Shown here piece after piece: positions 28,301 through 35,325 of a DNA stretch of 64,000 nucleotides. Positions within the stretch are counted from its first letter, which is position 1. Each line of letters begins with the position of its first letter. The stretch is from assembly GCA_043764015.1 (NCBI GenBank), contig JAYUKY010000012.1, forward strand, positions 9,719-73,718. The letters are read 5' to 3'. The stretch is from JANYGM01 sp043764015 (lineage in GTDB: Bacteria > Bacteroidota > Bacteroidia > Cytophagales > Thermonemataceae). Position numbers and translations under genes: made by a program. The notes beneath the pieces are model-generated. The model was not told the DNA's origin. It saw only the letters and a list, made by a program, of their open reading frames with translations, and ran no database searches.

Positions 28301-29547
28301 AGGTTTTGGGTTTTGATGAAGTTTTTGTGCGCCTCGTCCATTTCCTTAATTTCAGTGTCATTTTTTGTGTAAACACTTGCTAACATTTCTTGTGCTTTTG
28401 CCCTCGTTTCGTGGTCTTTTGGGAGGGTTTTTTCATCAGAAAGTAGCTTTAAAAGGTCTGTTGTGGCTTCATTAAAATTCTTTTTGATAATATCTTTTTC
28501 AATTTCAATGATTTTGGCACGAGCAAAGTACGCACTTTGTTCTCCAAAGTGCTTTTTAGCAAGGCGTTTTAACTCAAACATATTAGCTAATTGTGTGATA
28601 AAAAGGCGTTTTCTCAAAATAGAATTCCTTGTGATACCTTCTTGCAACAAATAATAGGTTTTACTATTTTCCTTAAAGGCTTCAGCATAAAATTCATTGG
28701 CACGAAGAGCCTTATTATAATAATCAGAGGCTTTTGCGTACTCTTCTTGTCCGTCATAATTCTCTCCAATAGCAATCAAATGCTTGGCATAACGTGTATT
28801 TCTCACGCCCACGAGCCTATAAACACGCATACGAGATGCCTGCAAGCTAGAATCTCCACGCTCATAAAAGCCACTTTTGGTAAAAACTTGCCCCTGCAAT
28901 GTATAAAGTGATGCTAATTGATAAGTGTAGTGTTTTTTTGCTTGTTTTGAAATATCTTTTTGAAGATTTTTATCCTCTAAAAATTTATTTCTTTCGTTCA
29001 AAAGGCTTTTTATGATAGAATCAGCTTTGGCAAATTCTCCAGATTGTAGCATTATCATTACTTTTATTTGGCTCAAATCAGCCCTAATAACAGGATTTTC
29101 TATACCTGTATTATTAAGTAAATTAAGCATTTGCATTGCTTTTTGCTGATTTCCGTAGATAGAATATACCTCCGAAATTTTTGCAATGGTTTGAGCATAA
29201 GCATTTGGGTTACTTTCTTTTTTGTCTTTGATGAGTGTTTTAGCCTCATTGAGAGCAGTTTCCATATCCAAATATTTGGCTTGTGCTTCCAAATTTTTAG
29301 CTTTTTGGGCAAAATTCCATGCCTGCAAAAAAACATCATTTTGATATTTTGAGGCAATTTTTTTACTGATTTTCAGATTCTTTTTGACAAGTTTTTTATA
29401 ATTACCAATGTCATAAATGTCTTCATTATCAAGCAAAAGCTGATGATAATCTGGCAGTTTTTGTGCCTGTAAAATTCCTGCAAAAAATATAAACAGAAAA
29501 AGTAGAACAAGTTTTTGAGGTACGTATTTCAGTATAAAAAATTTCAT
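25306..29547 (-). CDS. Exported TPR-CHAT protein (caspase-like protease domain)
   Basis: About 1413 residues from the ATG at 29545-29547, which begins a clear signal peptide (LVLLFLFIFFAGILQAQ); an upstream in-frame start at 29595 would hide it. The middle, about residues 60-900, is a long array of TPR repeats (for example LANIHTKLGNYRLAEQIINR, LATIYIENKRYKEAEALLEE). The end is a CHAT domain: catalytic His in FHIATHGFFAPDE near residue 1250 and catalytic Cys in VILSACETGVGE near 1323, followed by GLQRAFLVAGADQVVMSLF. CHAT domains are caspase/separase-like Cys proteases. The signal peptide places it outside the cytoplasm, unlike Csx29-type TPR-CHAT. The target is unknown; a double AAA+ gene is divergent. 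Confidence 0.88.
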   Translation of the reverse strand: MKFFILKYVPQKLVLLFLFIFFAGILQAQKLPDYHQLLLDNEDIYDIGNYKKLVKKNLKISKKIASKYQNDVFLQAWNFAQKAKNLEAQAKYLDMETALNEAKTLIKDKKESNPNAYAQTIAKISEVYSIYGNQQKAMQMLNLLNNTGIENPVIRADLSQIKVMIMLQSGEFAKADSIIKSLLNERNKFLEDKNLQKDISKQAKKHYTYQLASLYTLQGQVFTKSGFYERGDSSLQASRMRVYRLVGVRNTRYAKHLIAIGENYDGQEEYAKASDYYNKALRANEFYAEAFKENSKTYYLLQEGITRNSILRKRLFITQLANMFELKRLAKKHFGEQSAYFARAKIIEIEKDIIKKNFNEATTDLLKLLSDEKTLPKDHETRAKAQEMLASVYTKNDTEIKEMDEAHKNFIKTQNLRLIPNSFEDKVAKIKLAHYHSEFGEDFSQAKDIFENTPYALIQKTLSPTQKDFVPLSNYYAQYYETNDRFQDALNVLETSTALLEKKFGVDSYRLIAQLNKLANIHTKLGNYRLAEQIINRSMIITKAKYSDKSADYAEELANMARLHAIIGNYTEAEIFIRSANLKYQALEKDKEEGINFTAIKAESIEDLAGLYVRIGDYANTEKLLLENIAIKEKKYSKNSRKLISPLYQLSNLYLIKGDYLAAEVGIQRLENISEKSYGKKSIAYADGKELFARLHSSFGDYVKAEKEAKEALTIQEGILGRNHIKNAYTMSNLGEVMFISNPQKNRKEVENYFVEAKRLVENTFDKRHPQYAESLKNLATIYIENKRYKEAEALLEEANNIWIAKLGEKNINTARVFTLKGDAATRQAKFADADASYTKASELFKVIFDENHESYIKTLSKLGRVQFSVKNYERATTTLDLTTKAYLNYIQKYFPALSEQGKAKYWSSVADDFEFYKTLAYKQLATRPELMGNVYNHTLATKAILLNSSIKIKQRILSSGNTELIKSYQNWINKKENLSTALSLSPTDRLNNGLNINSLEKDIEVLEKELSLKSEIFAEKLDNKIYTWKDVQTQLKPNEAAIEIVRFRLFDKTFSDSTIYVAMKVTTQILPTGSPEVVIMNDGNEMEKERLAYYRNAVKFKLKDKFSYEALWKPIEKFLGDKKVVYLSADGVYNQINLETILLPNNEGYVIDKYNLIAVGNTKDIITKKLEKKVVNNEKLAVLFGNPSFYKNTTLAKKIQSLAGTGKEVSNLKTTLEENGWRVANFTELVAEENKVKEVSSPKIFHIATHGFFAPDEKATSGDLGEGASAQNPLFRSGLLLVGAGDIFSNEENTSFNSQDGVLTAYEAMNLNFDNTEIVILSACETGVGEVQVGEGVFGLQRAFLVAGADQVVMSLFKVDDDVTQLFMTEFYKNFLKSSDKRQAFHEAKLTIKKTYPAPIFWGAFVIFGLEK

Positions 29548-29870
29548 TGTGATAAGGTTTAGTTTGGGAATTGGTGTGTTTTTAGACAAAATCAAAATAA
29601 TCTTACAATAATCTCACAATTTGAGAAAAAATATAGATAAAACAAATTATGTTTTCAATATATTGTTTTTATCCTCAAAAAGTAACCAAAAAATACGTTT
29701 TTATTTGTAAGAAAAAAATATTTATAACATTTATTTTAAAACTAAAATTAATGTCTTCTTTTTGTCCACAGAAAAATAATCAAAATAATTTCGTTAATTT
29801 TTCAAAGTTTTTATATATTGTGCAATATTTGAAAAAATACTAAACCAATGCTTATAACCAAAACTTAATT
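29548..29870. other. AT-rich divergent intergenic region, no feature seen
   Basis: About 320 bases between the CHAT gene and the AAA+ gene. It is very AT-rich. An open frame of about 64 codons at 29649 has no coding character. It presumably holds both promoters, but I cannot place them. Confidence 0.4.
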
Positions 29871-32495
29871 ATGCCAAAAATGCTGGATAAAAACTATAAA
29901 TTCAAAGATTTGCTTATTTATTCTTCCAATGAAAGTTTTGAAGGAAATAAGAAAAAGTACCGCCGTGTTTTTGACAACAAAGAAACTCGTTATATGTACG
30001 CTGAACTCTCTTTTTACAACAAACTTTTTGATGAAGAGAATTGGGACATAGAAATTATGCTAAAAGCCTTCAAAGTGAACGCAGATGGCACAAAAAACGA
30101 ACTTTGTAACCTTCCAATCAAAAGACAAGTCAAAAAAGATGAGAACATTGTTTTTATCAGAGAAAGTTGGGGAGAAGATACTGCAGGCACTTTTTGGGTG
30201 CGTGGCGACTACGAATGGGAAGCGTACATCAACAATGAAAAAATCAGCACAAAACGCTTTTATGTAGAAGAAGGCGGCTTGGTAACAGCTCACGAAAACC
30301 CTTATTTTGAGATTGAAAGCGTAAAATTGTATCACGGAGCGTATGAAGGCGTGTCGCAAGACCAACGTAAATATATGGTTGGTTTTGATACCACACAAAC
30401 GCAATATGTTTTCGTGGAGTTTAATTGTAAGAATTTGCAGCCAAAATCTTGGTATGCAGAGCTTTTTTTCAACTTTTATAATGATGCAGGGCAACTCAAA
30501 GGCTACACCACAGAACTCCGTTATGTAGGACCTAATGAGGCTAATTTTACTATTACTTCTGGTTGGGGAGCGCAAAATACAGGCACTTGGTTTACAGACA
30601 AATACACACTTGAAGTGCTATTTATGGACCATATGATGGCGGTTGTGCCATTTGAGGTTTCTGACAAGTTTGTGGAAGGAATTCCTACCGTACACAAGCC
30701 TGATGCAAGCGGTGCGCCTATTTTTACAGGTTTTGCTGCACCAGACGACAAAGAAAAATCTTTGGAGGAAATAATGGAAGAACTAACAGAAATGATTGGT
30801 TTGGACAGCGTGAAGGACAAAGTACGTGATTATACGCATTATCTCAAATTCTTAAAACTGCGTCAAGAACAAGGTTTTGAGGAAAGCGGACAAATTAGCC
30901 TACATTCTGTTTTTATGGGAAATCCTGGTACAGGAAAAACCACCGTAGCACGTATGCTGGGCAAGATTTATAACAAAATGGGCTTACTTTCAAAAGGAAC
31001 TGTCGTAGAAGTGGGTAGAGCTGATTTGGTAGGAAAATTCATTGGGCAAACCGCACCAAAAGTGCAAGAAATGATAGACAAAGCACGTGGAGGTATTCTT
31101 TTTATTGATGAAGCGTATTCTTTGGCACGAAAAGGTGACCAAGATGGGCAAGATTTTGGAAAAGAAGTTATTGAGGTGTTGATTAAAGAAATGTCTGACG
31201 GTGCAGGTGATTTGGCTATTATTGTGGCTGGCTACCCAAATGAGATGGAAATTTTCCTTAATTCTAATCCTGGACTAAAATCTAGGTTTAATTTGGTATA
31301 TAATTTCCCTGATTATTTGCCACAAGATTTGCTGCAAATTTTGGATATGAAAGCAGAAAAACGCAAAGTTATTTTCAATGAAGATGCTCGTGCATACATC
31401 AAAAAACAACTTACAGAAGCGTACAGAAACAGAGATATTTCCTTTGGAAATGCCCGTTTGGTGGCATCTTTGGTAGAAGAGGCAAAAATGAATATGGGTT
31501 TGCGAGTGATTAAGTTAGGCAAATTAGAAGACCTAAATCATCAACAATTACAGGAAATTCAGTTGGAAGATGTCAAAGGCATTTTTAAACTCAATAAAAA
31601 AGAAATCCCAAACATTGAAGTTGATGATGAGATGTTGGCGGAAGCAATGGAAGAGCTTAATAAAATGATTGGTTTGCGTGGCGTGAAGGAGGAAGTGGTG
31701 GAAATAGTCAAACTGGTGCGTTTTTATAGAGAATCAAACAGAGATGTACTCAATAAATTTTCGTTGCATACAGTCTTTACGGGCAGTCCTGGCACAGGAA
31801 AAACAACTGTAGCACGCATTATTTCAAAGATTTATAAGGCTTTGGGCGTTTTGGAGCGTGGTCATTGCATAGAAACAGACAGACAAGGGCTTGTGGCAGG
31901 TTATGTAGGGCAAACTGCAACAAAAACAATGGATAAAATTGGTCAGGCAAACGGCGGAATTTTGTTTGTTGATGAGGCGTATGCGCTCACAAGTGCCTCT
32001 GATAGTGATTTTGGAAAGGAAGCAATAGAAACGCTTTTGAAACAAATGGAAGACAAACGTGGTCAGTTTGCGGTGATTGTGGCTGGTTATACGGATAATA
32101 TGGCTACTTTCTTGTCCTCAAATCCAGGTTTGGCATCTCGTTTTGATGTTACAATCAAATTTGAAGATTATAACGTGGAAGAACTTACAGAAATTGGTGT
32201 AGCACTTCTCAAACACGAGGGTTTAACGGCTGATGATGAAGCTATTGCACATCTGAAAAAGTATTTTGATTATCTTTATGGAAAAAGAGATAAGTTTTTT
32301 GGCAATGCTCGTTCTATCAGAAAGGTTATTTTGCAAGCTATCAAAAATCAAAACTTGCGTATGGCATCTATCACAAAGGCAGAACGTACTCCGGAGGTGA
32401 TTTCAATGCTGATTTTGGCTGATGTAAAAGAGTTTGATGAAAACTTAGATACTAGTTCATCTCAAAGCAGAATTGGGTTTAAAGTGGGTTCGTAA
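29871..32495 (+). CDS. Double CbxX/CfqX-type AAA+ ATPase with two N-terminal beta domains
   Basis: An 874-residue protein. Residues about 15-145 and 155-270 look like two copies of one beta-rich domain: compare FDNKETRYMYAELSF...WGEDTAGTFWVRGDYEWEAY with FDTTQTQYVFVEFNC...WGAQNTGTWFTDKYTLEVLF. Two AAA+ modules of the CbbX/SpoVK type follow. The first has GNPGTGKTTVAR near 350 and GGILFIDEAYSLA near 405; the second has GSPGTGKTTVAR near 637 and GGILFVDEAYALT near 695. Both keep Walker A, Walker B and the SRF-type arginine region (LKSRFNL; LASRFDV). CbbX relatives remodel protein complexes (Rubisco activase, EccA). No Rubisco or type VII genes are near, so the client is unknown. No signal peptide: cytoplasmic. 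Confidence 0.85.
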   Translation: MPKMLDKNYKFKDLLIYSSNESFEGNKKKYRRVFDNKETRYMYAELSFYNKLFDEENWDIEIMLKAFKVNADGTKNELCNLPIKRQVKKDENIVFIRESWGEDTAGTFWVRGDYEWEAYINNEKISTKRFYVEEGGLVTAHENPYFEIESVKLYHGAYEGVSQDQRKYMVGFDTTQTQYVFVEFNCKNLQPKSWYAELFFNFYNDAGQLKGYTTELRYVGPNEANFTITSGWGAQNTGTWFTDKYTLEVLFMDHMMAVVPFEVSDKFVEGIPTVHKPDASGAPIFTGFAAPDDKEKSLEEIMEELTEMIGLDSVKDKVRDYTHYLKFLKLRQEQGFEESGQISLHSVFMGNPGTGKTTVARMLGKIYNKMGLLSKGTVVEVGRADLVGKFIGQTAPKVQEMIDKARGGILFIDEAYSLARKGDQDGQDFGKEVIEVLIKEMSDGAGDLAIIVAGYPNEMEIFLNSNPGLKSRFNLVYNFPDYLPQDLLQILDMKAEKRKVIFNEDARAYIKKQLTEAYRNRDISFGNARLVASLVEEAKMNMGLRVIKLGKLEDLNHQQLQEIQLEDVKGIFKLNKKEIPNIEVDDEMLAEAMEELNKMIGLRGVKEEVVEIVKLVRFYRESNRDVLNKFSLHTVFTGSPGTGKTTVARIISKIYKALGVLERGHCIETDRQGLVAGYVGQTATKTMDKIGQANGGILFVDEAYALTSASDSDFGKEAIETLLKQMEDKRGQFAVIVAGYTDNMATFLSSNPGLASRFDVTIKFEDYNVEELTEIGVALLKHEGLTADDEAIAHLKKYFDYLYGKRDKFFGNARSIRKVILQAIKNQNLRMASITKAERTPEVISMLILADVKEFDENLDTSSSQSRIGFKVGS

Positions 32496-32603
32496 AAATA
32501 GGTTGGAAGTTTGAGGTTAGAAGTACGAACTTAAAACTGTGATTATCAAGCTACTTAATCTTCATTCCTTAAAGCATACTGAGAAAGTATATTTATCAAA
32601 AAC

Positions 32604-32638
32604 AAACCTTCAAAGTCTTGAAACTTTGAAGGTTTTTC
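32604..32638. terminator. Bidirectional hairpin terminator
   Basis: AAACCTTCAAAGT (32604-32616) pairs with ACTTTGAAGGTTT (32623-32635), followed by T's, between the AAA+ gene and the convergent glycosyltransferase gene. Confidence 0.8.
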
Positions 32639-32679
32639 ATAAAAAATAAGCACCGAAAATCAATAATATAGTATAATTT

Positions 32680-33828
32680 TTAGCTTATTTTCTCAAACAT
32701 TTCCTTGTATTTCTGCATTTCCTGTTCGTGGGTAAGGTTTTCAGAGATATGTTTTTGTAGATTTTTGCCCATAATTTGAAGTGTATTTTTGTCCATTTGT
32801 GCCAATAAAATCAGCATTTCACGACAGGAAGAACTGTTTGCAGGCTCAAAAAGCAACGCATTTTCGTTGTGTGTGAGTACATCAGCCATTCCTGCCACGT
32901 TGGACGCAATAAGTGGCACGCCAAGCGCACCAACTTCTAACAAAACATTAGGCAAACCATCATAAAACGAAGGAATAGCCACAATATCACAAGCCAAATA
33001 GTGCGAAAGCAACTCAAAAGTTTCCATAAACGGATAATGTGAGTATTGCAAACCATCAACCTGATTTTTTTCACTTTCTTTCTGATTTTCTTGCAAAAAA
33101 TCCTGCACTTCTGCGCCAATTTCACCCACAATAAGCAAATGAAACATATCTTGTAAGCCGCTTTTTTGAAGTTCTTGCAAGAAAAAAAGTACGCCTTTTT
33201 TATCTTTGAGATGTCCAAATATTCCTATCACTTTTTTTAGAGGAGAAATATGCGTATTTCTCCAATTTTTAGCATTTTTTTCGTCAAGAGCAAGGCTTTG
33301 CCATTCCGACAAATTGATGCCATTTGGAATATAACAAACTGGAACTTCTTTATATAATTTATTGATTTTGAATACTTTATCTCTGGAAACTGAGCAAACC
33401 ATAGCCGACTTTTTTAGACAATCTTCCAAGATTTTTTGTTTGCGTGGCGTGAAAATCCCACTATCAAAATCATTTCCTCTAATCAATGTAACAAGTGGAA
33501 TTTCTAGCCAAGCGGAGAAAATAGGTGCAGAAAACATAGGAAAATAGCCTCCAAATGCCACAATATGTGTGTATTTTTCTTCTTTATGTAAGTTTTCTAA
33601 AAAAATCCACATACAATTAAGCGTGTGCGCAATGTCGGCGTGAGCAGGAAATAAAATATCTTTTCCATTTTGGACTATTGTCGTTTTGGTTTCATATATA
33701 CGTTGCGTAAGATGCACCACGTGTATATGAACGCTATTTTTACGCAAATTATAGACAATTCTGTCGCAAGAATTAGCCATTCCGCCCACATTAGGTGGAT
33801 AATTTTCAGTAAGCCAAAGAATTTTCAT
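32680..33828 (-). CDS. Glycosyltransferase family 4 (GT-B)
   Basis: A 382-residue GT-B glycosyltransferase. The N-terminal half begins WLTENYPPNVGGMANSCDRI, with the G-rich loop typical of family 4. The C-terminal donor domain has VIGIFGHLKDKKGVLFFLQEL near residue 200, then CDIVAIPSFYDGLPNVLLEVGALGVPLIASNVAGM (residues about 280-315), which contains the E-x7-E donor-binding motif. It transfers an activated sugar to a lipid or saccharide acceptor in the cytoplasm, probably for surface polysaccharide, but no such cluster surrounds it. The gene is separated from the RNA ligase gene by a probable MITE. Confidence 0.88.
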   Translation of the reverse strand: MKILWLTENYPPNVGGMANSCDRIVYNLRKNSVHIHVVHLTQRIYETKTTIVQNGKDILFPAHADIAHTLNCMWIFLENLHKEEKYTHIVAFGGYFPMFSAPIFSAWLEIPLVTLIRGNDFDSGIFTPRKQKILEDCLKKSAMVCSVSRDKVFKINKLYKEVPVCYIPNGINLSEWQSLALDEKNAKNWRNTHISPLKKVIGIFGHLKDKKGVLFFLQELQKSGLQDMFHLLIVGEIGAEVQDFLQENQKESEKNQVDGLQYSHYPFMETFELLSHYLACDIVAIPSFYDGLPNVLLEVGALGVPLIASNVAGMADVLTHNENALLFEPANSSSCREMLILLAQMDKNTLQIMGKNLQKHISENLTHEQEMQKYKEMFEKIS

Positions 33829-33878
33829 ACTATTTTATTGATTTAGCATATTTTTATGTATTTTTATACTTTTAAGAT

Positions 33879-34140
33879 GGGCTGTTCAGAAGGCTATAAT
33901 AGACTTCTCCCAATTTTTGGATAATATAAAAGCCAATAATCAAGCACTTAAATATCTTTGCACCGTCAGCTAAAGCAGACGGCAAAGAAAGAAAAGTGAA
34001 CAGAAACGCCTTTTTGTCCTGTTTTTTTATTATATTTTGCCGTCTGCTTTAACTGACGGAACACTGATTTTTGAGTGCCTAAACGTACTACAATTTGTAT
34101 CAAAAGCGGAGGAACTTGCCCCTAAACTTCTGAACAGCTC
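33879..34140. mobile_element. Probable MITE with terminal inverted repeats and target duplication
   Basis: The left end GGGCTGTTCAGAAG (33879-33892) and the right end CTTCTGAACAGCTC (34127-34140) are inverted, 13 of 14 paired. ACTTTTAAG occurs just outside both ends (33868-33876 and 34141-34149), which looks like a 9 to 11-base target site duplication. Inside is a second inverted pair built on CCGTCAGCTAAAGCAGACGG (33964-33983) and CCGTCTGCTTTAACTGACGG (34039-34058). It has no coding capacity, so a transposase in trans would be needed. Confidence 0.65.
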
Positions 34141-34170
34141 ACTTTTAAGGCTTACAATTCACAACTATTT

Positions 34171-35304
34171 ATGAATGATTTTTCTGAATACGAAAAAATC
34201 CCACAAAATTTTAAATCTCTCAACCTTGACGAAAAAACTTTCCAAGAGCTGGAAAAGGTCAAATGGGTCGTTACGGAGAAAGTTCACGGAGCAAATTTTA
34301 GTTTTATTTATGAACTAGATAACGAGAATAATAGCAATAATAATTACAACTTTTTTTTTGCCAAAAGAAAAGAAGTCTTATCTTGGAATGATGACTTTTT
34401 TGCTTTCCAACTTCTTGTAAATCAAATAGAAGACAAAATATTAAATCTTTTTGAAGCCTTAAATCAAGAAATTAGTAATGAAATCAGCAAAGGACACAGC
34501 AATAATACAACTATTTTCGTAAAAAAATACATCATTTTTGGAGAACTTTTTGGTGGAGAATATCCGCACGCAAATATCCAAAAAAATACAGACGTACAAT
34601 CCATACAAACAGGTGTATATTATTCCAATAATATTGGTTTTTATGCTTTTGATATAGCTTTTGAAATAGAAAATAATCAGGAATATAATTCAGAAAAACA
34701 ACCAGAGAGAATTTATCTTGATTATGAAAAAGCATTAAATTATTTTGAAAAATACGGTTTACTCCACGCTAAACCACTTTTTATAGGAAAATTAAATGAG
34801 TGTTTGGCTTTCAATACACGCATAAATTCTACTATTCCTGCGCTTTTGGGCTTGCCATTGCTAGAAAATAATCTTATTGAAGGAGTTGTTGTCAAGCCGT
34901 TTCATAATCCTAGTACCAAAATTATTAAGCTTAGACCTATTATTAAGATTAAAAACAAAGAATTTGATGAAAAAATTGTTTTTCATCAAGCTAAAAAATG
35001 GTCTTACACGCCAGAAACAACATTTTTGTCAAAATCTGTAGAACTTTCGTTTTTGGTTGATGAATTATGTCAATATCTCAACCAAAACCGCTTAAACAAC
35101 GTTTTATCAAAAATAGGAAAATTAGATAAAACTAATATTTTACGTATGGAAAACATCAAAACAGAGTTTTTGAGAGATATTTTAGCAGATTTTGACGAAG
35201 ATACAAACAATATGTTTTCAGAACTACAACCACCACAACAAAAATGGCTAAAAGACCGTTTAAATACTAAAATAAATTATTTTTTATGTATTATTGCTCT
35301 ATAA
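34171..35304 (+). CDS. RNA ligase, T4 Rnl2-like
   Basis: A 377-residue protein of the Rnl2/RNA-editing-ligase type, which seals nicks in RNA after self-adenylation. The nucleotidyltransferase motifs are in order: motif I VTEKVHGANFSF with the adenylated Lys at residue 37, FFAKRKEVL (motif Ia-like), YIIFGELFGGEYPH (motif III region), LIEGVVVKPF (motif IV) and IKLRPIIKIKNKEF (motif V). The C-terminal about 110 residues are helical (LSFLVDELCQYLNQNRLNNVLSKIG). The start lies 22 bases past a MITE's target duplication. No phage genes or tRNA-repair partner (for example a Pnkp gene) are next to it. Confidence 0.88.
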   Translation: MNDFSEYEKIPQNFKSLNLDEKTFQELEKVKWVVTEKVHGANFSFIYELDNENNSNNNYNFFFAKRKEVLSWNDDFFAFQLLVNQIEDKILNLFEALNQEISNEISKGHSNNTTIFVKKYIIFGELFGGEYPHANIQKNTDVQSIQTGVYYSNNIGFYAFDIAFEIENNQEYNSEKQPERIYLDYEKALNYFEKYGLLHAKPLFIGKLNECLAFNTRINSTIPALLGLPLLENNLIEGVVVKPFHNPSTKIIKLRPIIKIKNKEFDEKIVFHQAKKWSYTPETTFLSKSVELSFLVDELCQYLNQNRLNNVLSKIGKLDKTNILRMENIKTEFLRDILADFDEDTNNMFSELQPPQQKWLKDRLNTKINYFLCIIAL

Positions 35305-35325
35305 TAAGAACAACAGTAGATGACA

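Noticed and set aside
30060..30575. Antisense frame of 171 codons opposite the AAA+ gene
   Set aside because: Shadow of a well supported coding frame, without any motif.
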